A stretch of 64,000 nt of DNA from Flaccisagitta enflata (taxonomy: Eukaryota; Chaetognatha; Sagittoidea; Aphragmophora), in contig OZ231127.1 in assembly GCA_965153355.1 (NCBI GenBank), forward strand, positions 84,134,001 to 84,198,000, read 5' to 3'. The position numbers and the translations under genes were made by a program. The notes below the pieces were generated by a model. That model did no database searches. It saw only the letters and a list, made by a program, of their open reading frames with translations, and had not been told where the DNA came from. Shown here piece after piece: positions 34,978-47,712 of the stretch. How positions within the stretch are numbered: position 1 is the stretch's first letter; each line of letters starts with the position of its first letter.

Positions 34978-36880
34978 TCATGAATCAATGTCAAATTTGT
35001 CAGCGTCTAAAAGTGTAAGGCTTATATATTAGAACAGGGGTTCTGACACAAATTTTGGTAGATCCTTCTTGTTAACGGCGCTTTGGCACAAAATCAATGT
35101 AGTATCAATGTCCTGCCTTCAAAAGTCGCATTGGGTATCAGGAAATTGTGACCGCCACCCCCTACCCCCCTCAGAAGGTGGTGACCTCTAAAGATTAAGC
35201 AATTCGCCTTCTTTTGCTAATAAATTCTAAATGGATCATTCAAAAAGCCTGGTGATGGTCTCATTTGAAAGGTATTTACGTGGAGAACATGAAAAATTAC
35301 TGATATGAAAGAGGGGTCCCAAGGGGGGCCCTTAAGGGGCCCCTAAAGTGATTGAAGGGGCCCCCAAAGCATCCAATACATGAAAATGTGCAATGATTTT
35401 TTAAAAAACTAGGTAATGGTGTCATTTAAAATGTTTTTACCCATAGAATATGAAAAATTACTGTTATGGAAGAGGGGGCTCCAAAGGGGCCCCTAAAGAA
35501 CCCCAAAGGGGTAAAAGGGTCCCTTAAAGGATCTGTAACCATGAAAATGTAGATTGGACTCTTTGATAAATCTGATGGTGGTGTTTATGGAAGGTATCTA
35601 TGTGGAGAACATGAAATGTCATTGACATGGATGATAGGGTCCCTAGGTGGCTGCTTAGGGCCCCAAAAGGGATTGAAGAGGACTCAAAAGGATCTAAAGT
35701 CTTGAAAATTTAAAATGAATTGATCAAAAAATCTGGTAGTGGTCTCATTTGGAAGGAATTTACATAAAAAACATAAAACGTTTCCGATATGGAAAATTTG
35801 GTCCCAGGGGGCCCCTAAGGAGTCGCTAAGGAGTAAAAGAGGGCCCCAATGAATCCAAAAACATGAAAATCTTGAGTTGTCATAGTTTCCTTTAAACAAC
35901 AGACCAAAATATACAAACAGATAGGTATACAGACAGAAAGACGGACAATAAGACAGACAAACAAATGGGCGGATAAACCAAGAGAGTGAGAGTGCAGAGT
36001 GTGGAGTTCAGTTGAGTTTAGCTGGGCAATCAGTTATGGATGTCAAATCCTATGTGTCAAGATTAAGGGAAAATCTTGACACATTTGTCTGTCTGTCTTT
36101 TTGTGTGTCTGTCTGTATACCTATGTTTGTTTATTTTGGTCTGTCTTTTAAGAAAAACTAAGACAATTCAAGATTTATTTTAATTCATTGGGGCCCTGTT
36201 TTAATCCTGTGGCTCCTGGGCCCCTGAAACAACTTTTCCATATCAGTAACATTTATGTTTTATGTAATACCTTCTAAATGGGACCACTTTCAATTGATAT
36301 TCATTTTAAATTTAGGAACTAATCAAGTCTCGAGCCTAAGCTATTTTAATCATCATGTCATAACATTTCATGTTCTTATGTAGATACCTTCCAACTCCAC
36401 AATCAGGTATCAAGAAGTTAATCTACATTTTTCATGGTTATCGATTCCTAAAGGGCCTTCAACCTCAGGGTTCAGAGACTGGGGCCTATCCATATCAATA
36501 ATTTTTCATATTCTATGAAAACATTCTAAATGACACCATTACTGGTTACGGCAAATCATGCACATTTTGCATGTGGATGCTGAGAGGCAGTCCTTAGGGC
36601 GCAAGGGTACGCCACCTCTTTCATATCAGTATCTTTCTGTAACATAAATACCTTTCAAAATGAGACCATCTAAACACAATGATCATTTAAATTTTAGCAA
36701 AAGCGAGTGCAAGTCACCACTCTGAGAAGTGAGGTGGCGTCTATTTCCAGATGTCAATGCGACTGAAGCAGTGTATACTACATTGATTTTGAGCCAAAGT
36801 GCCGTTAACAAGAAGGATCTGCCAAAATCTGTGTCAGAACCCCTGTCCTATTATATATTACATTTATCACCATGAATTGA
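34978..36880. mobile_element. foldback with tandem units in each arm
   Basis: Ends GAACAGGGGTTCTGACAC and GTGTCAGAACCCCTGTCC. Each arm holds about four units of roughly 165 bp containing ATGGTCTCATTTGAAAGG, AACATGAAAAATTACTGATA and GGGGCCCCTAAAG. The centre (35895-36140) is a GACAGACA / GTCTGTCT inverted pair. Confidence 0.75.
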
Positions 36881-36919
36881 TTTAATGATTTTCTTCACAT
36901 TACTCAACTAGAAGCCCTT

Positions 36920-37890
36920 AAGAGACCGGACTATTGGGAGAGCTGACGCCAAAATGATTGACCGATGACCATGAAATTTTAGGTGAAGAAAAATATGTTA
37001 TTTTTTTTTACTTGCATGCAAAATTTCAGCGTTCTTAGTCCAGTAGAAGCGCAGCTATGGCTGTTTAAAGTCTAGGCCTATTTTCAAAAAAAGGACTATA
37101 TTTCAATTTTAGGGTAAAATTTTGTTTTTTTGCGGTAAATGTCTAAAATTGGTTATAAATATTCATTATACCCTAATTTACTCTAAAAACAAAAGAAATT
37201 AGAAAAAATCTCATGTTTTTTTTTCTTTAGCCAAAAATACAAAAAAATCAAGTTTCAAAAGGCCTGATTTTCAAAATGGGCTAGTTCTAGGAAAATATCA
37301 AAATTATTGGCGCCCACTTAGGGAATCCATTGTCATCAAGTGTACAGTTTAGCTTCACTAGAGCGCACCCGCTAAAAAGGCATCCCTCGCTTCAAGGCAT
37401 GATTTGAAAAGTCCCAATTTTGTTCCCTAATTCCTTTGTTAATAGGCCCCGCATATAAGGCACCCGCCTATTAGGCAAATTTCACTATTGCACATGAAAA
37501 ATGGGATTTTTGATAGATATTTTGCTTGCTTTAAAGGCGTCTGACAAGCAAATTTAGGTAGACAAACAAAGGTTGGAAAAGAAGACAAATGACGAAAAGG
37601 AATATTGATGAGGGCGATTTCGATGATAATTTTACCTCAAAATTGAAACATAGCCCTTTTTATGAAAATAGGCCTAGACTTTGAACAGCCATAGCTCCGC
37701 TTCAACTAGGCTGATTTTGCTGAAATTTTGCATGCCAACAGATAAAAGACATATTTTTCTTCACCTAAAATTTCATAGTCATCGGTCAATTAATTTGGCG
37801 TTAGCGCAACTTGAAAGTGTTTTTTTTGTTTGAACATGTTTTTTGATGCAATTTTTTTTTCTTCCTTTAAGAGACTGGACTATTGGGAGA
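36920..37890. mobile_element. second, rearranged copy of the 32.3-34.3 kb foldback
   Basis: Arms at 36946-37330 and 37625-37870 repeat TTGACCGATGACCATGAAAT and GCCATAGCTCCGCTT. AAGAGACCGGACTATTGGGA (36922) and AAGAGACTGGACTATTGGGA (37869) flank it as direct repeats. The loop (37350-37620) contains GAGCGCACCCGCTAAAAAGG. Confidence 0.65.
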
Positions 37891-38457
37891 ACGAGCATTT
37901 CAGATGCGTTTTCGGTATGTGTGTTGGTAAGGGGGGTGTTGACCATGGATGGGAGTTGTCGATGCTCCTGCCCACCCATCTGCAACGATACTGTGACCCC
38001 GCGTCACTTGTTTGTTTCTATTTCTATATGTACAGGATTGATAGAATTGTTCTAATGATACGTATTCTCTCGCTCACCTAAGCTAACAGGATCTTTGAAA
38101 ATGATGACTGATTAAATTCATTATATTCAAACTGGCAACTAAGTACTAGCTTAGCCACTTTTGTTTATGTCTCCGCCTGAAAAAAAGCGGCTCCTTTTCG
38201 CCGATGAACTGAGCTGAACCATGTTTTATTTATGTCACTCAAATGTTGTCAACCATTGTTCATGAACGTCGGTAGAAAAAAAAACTACAAACCATTTCAA
38301 GACGTCTATTATCAACACGCAGCAGCTTTTTTTACTGTTCTGGTATCTATCAAAACTACGTGTGATGTCCTGAGTAAATAAATCATGTTCCTGACAATTT
38401 GTTTTTCATTTCTATGGTCGATAAATCAATTTTAACTAGAATCCAGAAAGCGGTGAG
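37891..38457. other. mostly unassigned; CHE-like right end at 37965-38010
   Basis: CTCCTGCCCACCCATCTGCA, ACGATACTGTGACCCCGCGT resembles the right part of the 53122-53321 CHE variant. Confidence 0.35.
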
Positions 38458-38790
38458 ATAAAAAAGAAAAAGAAGCAGCAGCAGAAGAAGAAGGAGATGA
38501 AGAAAAAGAAAAAGAAAAAGAAGCAGAAGCAGAAGAATTAGAAGAAGAAGAAGAAGAAGAAGAAGAAGAAGAAGAAGAAGAAGAAGAAGAAGAAGAAGAA
38601 GAAGAAGAAGAAGAAGAAGAAGAAGAAGAAGAAGAAGAAGAAGAAGAAGAAGAAGAAGAAAGAAAAGAAAAGAGAAGAAGCAGAAGACGACAGAAGACGA
38701 AGAAGTAGACAAAGCAGAAGAAGGAGAAGAAGAAGAAAAAGAAAACGAAAAAGAAGAAGAACAAGAACAAAAAGAATAAGAAGAAGAAAT
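38458..38790. repeat. (GAA)n microsatellite
   Basis: About 140 bp of pure GAA flanked by GAA/AGC variants. Leu- and Ser-run open frames on minus are artefacts. Confidence 0.95.
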
Positions 38791-39518
38791 TGGAAAGAAA
38801 CAACGATACATACCGGTTATTTTCCACTTGCTTGAATGTCGATCGCAAGTGGAATCTGAGTATAGAGTCATCAGATATCATCAGACTGATTAACCTGTAA
38901 TTTTTGATAACCCGTCCAATTAGTCAGCTTTCCTAAGTTCTAATTGTCTGCTTTTCGATTCAAATGACACGTAGTCCTTTGTCGTTTCGCACCCCTGAAG
39001 TAGGGTAAACTAAGCTTAGCTAAGGGGAAGAAAGAAAGTGCGCCTCTTGCCAAAATTCGAATGTACTTAAGCGTGGAAAATGACAAGTTTATCGAGGATC
39101 AAAGCATAAAGTTAATCCAAGGCCTACATTGCCCTTGCCCTGTTTTGATTGTTGATAGATTTGAAAAGATGACCATTCAAATGGAAATTGAGTAATGGCT
39201 CCTGGCGCGGGGATCCCTCGGTCCACATATTTCTCATATGTCTTTATGTCTGTCGATCCATTTTCGAACATCCGTTATGGGTAACGAGAGGCATGGATGG
39301 CCCTATCAAGCTGTTACATGCACATTGATTCGTATTGGAGTTTTTTTTTTAACCTTCTAAATGGATGGAGGAATGTATAGATGGATAGATTTATTGCATG
39401 GTCAATAGCCTGTACTGAAATGACTAAATCAAAAAAAAAAAATTCTACGAGCAGTTCATGTTGCGGAGCTATCTTGGGCTTCAATTGTCATCTTTTTCAG
39501 CTTTTAAAGTTTACGTCT
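38791..39518. other. unassigned sequence
   Basis: No features recognised. Confidence 0.4.
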
Positions 39519-39916
39519 TGGTTGCCGCGCCTTACCTTGAGCTTTCCATAGGTCAATAGAAAATCAAAAATTTCAAATTGCTCAAATCAAACTTTTGACA
39601 GCAGATTTGAAATCTGCATGAAAAACTGTCTGTTGCAAGTGCTTTTCTTTTTTCAAAATTCTTTCGGGATCATTATCAAAATCCATGCTAAAGATTCTTT
39701 AAAAAGGTAAGTTCAACAATTTTACATTAGAAATTAAAAGGAAAGGTATATTCGCAATATTTGACAGCACTAATTGGAATATCAAAAAAAGGGAAACACT
39801 TTCAATTGTCAGTTTTTTTTTTGCAGATTCCAAATCTGCAATGGGACTTTTGAGTATTTTGAAATTTAGGATCTCTTATAGGGGTGAGGAAAATAGAAGG
39901 TAAGGCGCGGCCACCT
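39519..39916. mobile_element. short foldback with GCCGCGCCTTACCTT ends
   Basis: GGTTGCCGCGCCTTACCTT and AAGGTAAGGCGCGGCCACC are inverted. Inner arms include GCAGATTTGAAATCTGCA and TGCAGATTCCAAATCTGCA, themselves quasi-palindromes. Confidence 0.7.
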
Positions 39917-40120
39917 AAAAGTAGAATTTCAAAGCCGATATTGATTTCAATAGAAGCCTGAGACAGTCTCACAACATGATCCGCTCGTAGAATATTAATT
40001 TTATTGCTTTTTGTCATTTAGGTACAGGTTAATGGTCAAGTAAAGACGGATCACAATAGCACTAACTAAAATCTATCTAAAATCAAACAAAAATCTCAGC
40101 GTAGGCTAAACTCGCGGCCG

Positions 40121-40357
<237 letters not shown>

Positions 40358-40694
40358 TTGCGAGAGGTGAGAGAAAGTGGAGAACGATGATCAATTCAGA
40401 AAAGTGAAAGAAAAGAGATCAGTGGTATATTTTTACGATCACCCACATCACGCCCATAATCCTCAACTTGCTCGATCGATCATCTTCACCACGAAATCTT
40501 GATTACCAACTTTGGAGAAGAAAGAAAAAGTAGAGAGCTCAAAGGGTCTCCGATAAACGTGGCGCATGCCTCAATCAAGTTCCATCGTGAATGATAATCG
40601 CCAAACGCAAAGATCAATGGAAAAGGGGATGCCTTTCGTACATTTCTATGACAAAGGCGGTGGACAAAGTGTGTGATACGCCTTGTAGAGAGGG

Positions 40695-40696
<2 letters not shown>

Positions 40697-40741
<45 letters not shown>

Positions 40742-40800
40742 GAGAGAGACAGAGAGAGACAGAAAGAGAGACAGAGAGATAGAGAGAGACAGACAGAGGG
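40697..40800. repeat. (AG)n / GACAGA repeat
   Basis: AG run with ACAG interruptions. Confidence 0.93.
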
Positions 40801-40941
40801 GTTGCGAAAGTCAGTGCTCGGGTACTTTGCCGTACCCTGAACCTGTTATCGACAAGCCACTTCTTACAACTTGACAATTCAAGACTAAGCCGGTCGGTAA
40901 TAACCTTTGCGTCACGATGGGAAATAGTCGCAAAAGCGTTA

Positions 40942-41846
40942 GACGGCCAGGATTCCCACTTGCAAAATTCTTAAATAAAAAAAAAAAAATGGACCCATCC
41001 CAGATTTTTGCACAGGGAACCTAGAAAGGCTGTAGAACAAGATTCTGATGTTCATTTTGACCCAACTTGAGCCAAAAAAAAAAAAAAGAAACGGTTTTTT
41101 GTGCCAAAAACAGCTATTTTTCCTAAAAAAATGGTATCAAATGAAATATTTTGGACTTTTTTTTATATAGAAACATAAAGTACCAATAGTAATTGATATT
41201 TGAGTGAATCTAGAACAATTTTGAATAGGTCTATGAGGTTCAAAAATAGCATTAAAGTGCTCAAAAGTAGAGAAATGACCTAAAAATTGAAAAATTGTCA
41301 AATCTGATGTTTTGGAACAGTTTCTAAGGGTAAAATATGCTGTCAGTATGAGTTTCATCAATCTTCTTAAAAACACATAGCCATGATAAGCGAAAAACAT
41401 AAAAACCGCAATATGCAAATGAGATCTCATTTGCATATTGCCATTTCGTTTTTAATATTATGTTATCTTTAAGTAAATAATGAAATTCACTGCTGACGGC
41501 ATATTTTACCCAAGCTGTTCCTAAACATGAGTTTTCAATTTTTAAGTCATTTCTCCACTTTTGAGCACTAATGCTATTTTGAACCTCATAAACCAATTCA
41601 TTGTTCTGATTCACTCAGTCAAGTATTATTGGTACTTTATTTTCTGTAAAAAAACTCAAAAATATTTCATTTGATACCATTTTAGGAAAAATAATATTTT
41701 CTAAACTCGGCCTTCTTTTGGCTCATGATAGCCAAAATAAGTATCAAATTCTTGTTCTACATGCTAGGACCCACATGCAAAAATTTGTGATGGGTCATTT
41801 TCTCTCTACTAAATTGAGATTTTCTCCAACGGGATTCCTGGCCGTA
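40942..41846. mobile_element. foldback with almost no loop, 0.9 kb
   Basis: Ends GACGGCCAGGATTCCC and GGGATTCCTGGCCGTA. The arms match throughout (TATTTTTCCTAAAAAAATGG / CCATTTTAGGAAAAATAAT) down to a perfect palindrome at 41408-41441, the centre of symmetry. Confidence 0.85.
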
Positions 41847-43275
41847 GATGGTCAGCGGTACCCGTTGCCCCTATGTGAGTGTATGACGGTGTGAGGTGGT
41901 GAGAGGGGCAGCGGCCCCAAAGGAGCTGATGACCTATGCCGTTTTTATTTGAGCCTGGATGCTGGAATTGGGGCCTTGAAGCTGGTACTTGAGCCTGGAG
42001 GCGGGGATTTGAGCCTCATGGCTGGGATTTGAGCCTCGAGGCTGGGATTTTGGCCTAGAGGCTGGGATTTTGGCCTCGAAGCTGGGATTTTAGCCTCAAG
42101 GTTGGGATTTTGGCCTCATGGCTGGGATTTGGGCCTCGAGGCTGGGATTTGGGCCTCTAGGCTGGGATTTTGGCCTCAAGGCTGGGATTTTGGCCTCAAG
42201 GCTGGGATTTTGGCCTCCTGGCTGGGATTTGGGCCTCCTGGCTGAGATTTGGGCCTCAAGGCTGGGATTTGGGCCTCAAGGCTGGGATTAGGGCCTCAAG
42301 GCTGGGATTTGGGCCTCGAGGCTGGGATTTAGGCCTCAAGCCTGGGATTTGGGCCTCGAGGCTGGGATTTAGGCCTCAAGGCTGGGATTTGGGCCTCAAG
42401 GCTGGGATTTGGAACTTGAGGCTGGGATGTGAGCCTCACGGCTAGATTTTGGGCTTTGAGGCTGGAACCTGAGCTTGGAGGCAGGATTTTGAGCTTTGAG
42501 TGCTAGATTTGAGCTTCGAGGCTAGATTTTGCGCTTCAAGGCTGGATTTGAGGCTCAAGGGGGTGGATGGAGAAGGAGAAGAAGGAACAGGTCGCCCAAG
42601 GGCAATATGTGGTCAGCAATACCCGTTGCCCTGCTTTGAGTGATTGTGAATTGGAGTGAGGGGAAGAAGGGCAGCGGCCCCGAAGGGGACGAAGTCCTGT
42701 AGAACACAGGGGGACTTTCGTTCGTCCTGCCTGAAGAAGTGGATAAGATGCTGTAGAGGGCTTACTGAAGGTCTCCAAGAGCCTAATTTGAGGCTTAAGA
42801 AGGCTGATATAAGGCCTCAGAATGCTTTAGAGGGCTGACTTGAGGTTTGAGAGAGCTGGATTGAGGCTTGAAAGGTCAGAGGACTGATTTGAGCCTGAGA
42901 GGCCTAACTTGAGGCCTGAGAGGCCAGGTTTGAGGCCTGAGAAGCCTAATTTTAGGCCTGAGAGGCCAGGTTTGAGGCCTGAGAGGTTGGATTTGAGGCC
43001 TGGGAGGCCAGACTTGAGGCCTGAGAGGCTAGATTTGAGGTCTGAGAGGCTGGATTTGAGGCTTGAGAGGCCAGATTTGAGGTCTCAGAGGCCAGATTTG
43101 AGGCCCAGGGGCCTGATGAGAGGGGGCAGAATGCGGAATACGGACAAGCGAAAGTCCCCTGTGTTCTACAGGACGTCCTTCCAGGGCCGCTGCCCAAAAG
43201 GAGGAGAAGGAAAAAATTCCCCTATGTGTGAAAGCATAGTTCATCGGCCTCTTTGGGGCCGCTGCCCAAAAAGTA
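41847..43275. mobile_element. GCAGCGG element 3 (outer)
   Basis: Left GGGGCAGCGGCCCCAAAGGA, GCTGATGACCTATG (41904-41937) and right CATAGTTCATCGGCCTCTTT, GGGGCCGCTGCCC (43223-43268) are inverted. About 30 units of 20 bp (GGGATTTGGGCCTCAAGGCT, 41955-42560) fill the left part; element 4 is nested on the right. The long open frame 42170-42445 is the minisatellite read through. Confidence 0.75.
42587..43208. mobile_element. GCAGCGG element 4 (nested, best preserved)
   Basis: Left terminal GGTCGCCCAAGGGCAATATG, GTTGCCCTGCTTTGAG, then GGGCAGCGGCCCCGAAGGGG, ACGAAGTCCTGTAGAACACA. Right GAAAGTCCCCTGTGTTCTAC, AGGACGTCC..GGGCCGCTGCCC. The interior minisatellite is GAGGCCTGAGAGGCCAGATT-like. Open frame 42909-43382 (RPERPGLRPE repeats) is not a gene. 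Confidence 0.8.
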
Positions 43276-43346
43276 GGGCTGAATCATCAGTAAAGAGTGA
43301 AAGTCTGCATATCGTTAATGTATATCAACAAGTACCCCGGGGGTAC

Positions 43347-43382
43347 AACGATGCGTCCACATGCTGGTTAGCTTGTAAATGA

Positions 43383-43480
<98 letters not shown>

Positions 43481-43558
43481 GATTCACATTTTGCTGTCTA
43501 TCTGTCTGTCTGTCAACGCCTCTTTCTCTGTTTCTTTATTTCTCTCTCTCGCTTTCGC

Positions 43559-43649
<91 letters not shown>

Positions 43650-43823
43650 AAATAAACAAACATTGCATCAGCCCAATGTCAGAGAATAAAATGATGAAAT
43701 CGACTTTGCGATCGTTTGCGATCGTTTTCAACTCGAGCGTGACGGACCGACCGACCGACCGACGGACCGACGGACCGACCGACGGACGGACAAAGCCTCT
43801 TATAGAGATGCGTGGACGCATCT
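43347..43823 (-). mobile_element. CHE, GATGCG type with TGGA loop, hosting two CT tracts
   Basis: Guide GATGCGTCCAC at the left, hairpin GATGCGTGGACGCATC at the right: pairing with GTGGACGCATC is 11/11 and tracks a loop different from the TCCT copies. GACC repeats and GACAAAGCCTCTTATAGAG are present; (CT)n at 43384-43480 and 43562-43646 lie inside. ACAAGGCC end lost. Confidence 0.75.
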
Positions 43824-43913
43824 AAAAACAGTAAGGGACCAAGAATACTTACTTGAGGTACCCCGCGTGTTACCGGCAAAAACTCAGACCGTGAACCATT
43901 AATATCTTTCTTG

Positions 43914-44025
<112 letters not shown>

Positions 44026-44091
44026 TCCCTCTCCACCTTTGTTGCTTCCTTTCTTTCTTTTTATATATCGAGTTTATTCTTCTTTTTTTTT

Positions 44092-44595
44092 AGGTGCGCC
44101 ATAGCACCTCTATCAGAGGCTCTGTCTGTCGGTCTGTCTGTCAGTCGGTCGGTCATGCTCGAGTTGAAAATCGCAGAAAATGTCAAATATCTCTTAAGAA
44201 CTCATATCGTTCATCATCCATGTCGTGCGTGCGTTCATCTCGAGCGTCATTCAATCTCATTCATGTTACTCGTCATTTCATTCATTATCATTTTCAGCTA
44301 CGGTTAGGCCTTAAAGAGCGGGTCCATTGGTCCGTCTGTTGGTTCATCGTTCTAGAGTGAAAAATCGCAGAAATTGTTTAAAATCTCATAAAAATCCATC
44401 TCGTTCATCATTCATGTTACTCGTCATTTCATTCATTATTATATTCATCTACGGTTAGGTCAGTAGAGCTTGGGATAGGTCTTATAGAGCTAGGGATAGG
44501 TCTGATAGAGCTAGGGATAGGTCTGATATAGCTTGGGATAGATCTAAAAATTGATGATGCCAGGCGCACCGTCTTGGCCCGTGTATCCGGCCTTG
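44092..44595 (+). mobile_element. CHE, GGTGCG type
   Basis: Hairpin AGGTGCGCCATAGCACCT, CTCTATCAGAGGCTCTGTC, two copies of a GTCATTTCATTCATTAT segment, a 24-bp TAGAGCTAGGGATAGGTCTG minisatellite, then partner GGCGCACC and GTCTTGGCCCGTGTATCCGG, CCTTG. GGTGCGCC pairs 8/8 with GGCGCACC. Confidence 0.82.
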
Positions 44596-44607
44596 TTTTT
44601 TTTAATC

Positions 44608-44608
<1 letters not shown>

Positions 44609-44680
<72 letters not shown>

Positions 44681-44864
44681 TTTCTTCCTTTCTTCCTTTC
44701 TTCCTTTCTTCCTTTCTTTCTTTCTTTTTCTCTTTTGTTTCATATTTCCTTCCTTTTTTCTTTCTTTCTGTCATTCTTTCTTTCCTTCTCTCTTTCTTCC
44801 ATATTTACTTTTTTTCTCTCTCTTTTTTTCTTTCTTTCATTCTTTCATTCTTTCATTCTTTCAT

Positions 44865-44904
<40 letters not shown>

Positions 44905-45301
44905 TCATTCTTTCATTCTTTCATTCTTTCATTCTTTCTTTCATTCTTTCATTCTTTCATTCTTTCTTTCTTTCTTTCTTTCATTCTTTCATTCTTTCAT
45001 TCTTTCATTCTTTCATTCTTTCATTCTTTCATTCTTTCATTCTTTCTTTCTTTCTTTCATTCTTTCATTCTTTCTTTCATTCTTTCATTCTTTCATTCTT
45101 TCATTCTTTCATTCATTCTTTCATTCTTTCATTCTTTCATTCTTTCATTCTTTCATTCTTTCTTTCATTCTTTCATTCTTTCATTCTTTCATTCTTTCAT
45201 TCATTTATTTCTTTCTTTCTTTCATTCATTCATTCTTTCATTCTTTCATTCTTTCATTCTTTCTTTCATTCTTTCATTCTTTCATTCTTTCATTCTTTCA
45301 T

Positions 45302-45345
<44 letters not shown>
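44609..45345. repeat. (TTTC)n / (ATTCTTTC)n satellite
   Basis: About 740 bp of TTTC with ATTC variants, directly after the CHE end. Very long Phe/Ser/His open frames here are artefacts. Confidence 0.97.
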
Positions 45346-45805
45346 ACTTTATATCATTTGATCGAAATGTCTGCTAGTGTGGCCAAATTATGGCGTAGAA
45401 TCGTGCTCACCTTTATTGCTTTAATTTCTCATCTGTAGGTGTTATGATCAACCTCAACTGATTTTCCAATAGTTGATCAAGTTATGTTCTAAAGCGGCAT
45501 TGCTTTCATCTCTTAGGAATTTACGGACAGTAAAAGAGTTTGCGGTTTCACACAGTATTGTTTATTGATACGCGAATGTTGTGGCTGCTCATTGTAAACT
45601 TTATTTCATTTTGCGTCACGCTGACTTGTGATCTGTAATGGACTTACTTTTTAGCCAAAACGCGTTCGATTAGATTCGTTTTATTGGTGCTGAGAATTGT
45701 TTCTGACAATTGTCTTTACTGAAATTATATGACAACCCACTTTTTCCTGTTTTTTCCTTCTTTTTTCTCTCTGTATATTTTTCTATTATCCTCAACGACT
45801 TTCTC
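45346..45805. other. unassigned sequence
   Basis: No features recognised. Confidence 0.4.
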
Positions 45806-45893
45806 TTTCTCATTTCTTTCTCTTTCTCTTTCTCTTTCTCTTTCTCTTTCTCTTTCTCTTTCTCTTTCTCTTTCTCTTTCTCTTTCTTACCTC
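45806..45893. repeat. (TTTCTC)n microsatellite
   Basis: Hexanucleotide run, about 88 bp. Confidence 0.95.
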
Positions 45894-45954
45894 TTCCTGT
45901 TTTTTGTTCCCCCAAACCTTTCATCCCGCCTATTCTTCTTTCTTTTCCATTCAT

Positions 45955-45988
45955 TCGACTGTTTTTAGTCCTCATTTTCTTAACGTTT
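45955..45988 (-). repeat. 34-bp repeat shared with 50573-50606
   Basis: Identical 34 bases, minus strand AAACGTTAAGAAAATGAGG then ACTAAAAACAGTCGA. Here it is followed by ATGAATGG rather than a splice donor. Confidence 0.6.
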
Positions 45989-46610
45989 CCCAGGCGGAGC
46001 ATGGGTAAAATAAGCCATTTTGGAAATCAAATAAATTCAACATATCTATACATCATTGTCAAGGTAATACATTACTATATATGAATTCACAATTGAAATT
46101 TGTTAGCAGGGTCAAATCTTTATGCAAATGAGGTTATAATGATATTGTTCGAAATTTTCCTTTTTTTCGAAATTTAACCATTTGATGAAGTAATAGATCA
46201 GTAAAGTCTATATTGGTGCAAAATAGTCAGGTGTAGATGTGTTCACACTATCTTGATCACGTAGAATGCGTAGTTTTGAATGAAATTGAATGCAAAAACC
46301 AAAAGTCTAAAATATAATGCTTTGTATATGAACAAAAGCACAATCATGGAATTTTAAAGGCTTCTGGATATATGAATTTTGAATCTGATATGTATCTATC
46401 TGAAAACTCTTACATAAATCTGACATTATTGAAATATATCTATATACATATATGAATACATCCATATGTATTTGAAGGTTCTATACTTGCCCGCATTGGT
46501 TTGAAAACTACCAGATGTAAAGATTGTTGTAGGATGCATTGCCATATGTCTCTCTTACAAAAAATTACTGAAGACAAAATAAAGATTTTATGAATATCCT
46601 TTAGACTCAT
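45989..46610. other. unassigned AT-rich sequence
   Basis: No features recognised. Confidence 0.4.
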
Positions 46611-46654
46611 TTTTCTTTCTTTCTTTCTTTTTTTCTTTCTTTCTTTCTTAACTG

Positions 46655-46705
<51 letters not shown>

Positions 46706-47265
46706 TTTTTCTCTTTCTTTTTTTTCTTTCTTTCTTTTTCTTTTTTTCTTTTTTTCTTTCTCTATAACTTTTTAAATGACAAATTTAATGGTAACCGTCT
46801 GTCAAGAAAAGTATAAATATGATTTTTATTAAGCACAAGAATTTACTTTTAAAATCTCATGATGTCTTCTTCTTCTTCTCCTTCTCTTCCTTCTTCTTCT
46901 TCTTCTTCTTCTTCTTCTTCTTCTTCTTCTTGCTGCTGTCTGTTCCTATGCCCCATCCATTTTATATCCTCCATCTTCTTCCTTTATCTTCTTCTTCTTC
47001 TATTCTTTGTTGCCAAAGCCTTCTTACTATTTATTCTTTATTCTTCTTCTTCTTCTTCTTCTCCTTCTTCTTCTTCTTCTTCTTCTTCTTCTTCTTCTTC
47101 TTCTTCTTCTTTTATTTTTCTTCTTCTTCTTCTTCTTCTTCTTCTTCTTCTTCTTCTCTTATTCTATTTTATCTGTTGTCTCTTTCCTCTCCTCCACTCT
47201 CCTTCATTTCCTCTAGCTTCTTAGTCTCCTCTCAGATCCGTTATTACAAAAATGGAATTTCCGCC

Positions 47266-47300
<35 letters not shown>
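46611..47300. repeat. (TTTC)n, (CTT)n and (CT)n microsatellites
   Basis: TTTC at 46611-46765, CTT/TTCTTC at 46868-47160, and CT at 47267-47300, with short unique spacers. Confidence 0.93.
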
Positions 47301-47301
<1 letters not shown>

Positions 47302-47574
47302 ATATCTTCTCTCTCATATATACCTCATATATACTCTCTCTCCTCTGCTCATCTACACACACAAAAATACTTAGAAACGAGATATTATGTAGTAGAAGTG
47401 GACATAGTCGGCGTAAGCGTTAGTGTCATCATAGGCGTCAGTTGACCGAAGATGAGACAAAAAAAGTCATCATAAAATACTTTTCAGTCGTGGAGTGACT
47501 CACCTCTGTATTGGTGGTAGGTCAGTCCATCTATCCATTAGTCCACCACAGTCCAGAATTTGCAAGTTTTTTCT

Positions 47575-47712
47575 AGACGCAGACACTACACCTTGCCTTT
47601 TTGGTTGGTCGGTCCGTTGGTCGGTCAAAAACATAGCTAAACACGCAAACGGTTTACGCATTACCACTACTGTCCAATCGTCCGCGACTGCATTGCTATG
47701 TATCCTTGTTTT
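47575..47712 (+). mobile_element. degenerate CHE
   Basis: AGACGCAGACACTACACCTT, GGTTGGTCGGTCCGTTGG, ACTACTGTCCAATCGTCCGC, GACTGCATTGCTATGTATCC, TTG. The hairpin is destroyed. Confidence 0.55.

Noticed and set aside
42909-43382. 157-residue frame with RPERPGLRPE repeats resembling a repetitive structural protein
   Set aside because: It is the internal minisatellite of a GCAGCGG element and runs through the element's inverted end.
44551-45438. 295-residue Phe/Ser/His/Leu open frame
   Set aside because: Translation of a TTTC/ATTC satellite, open in three frames at once.
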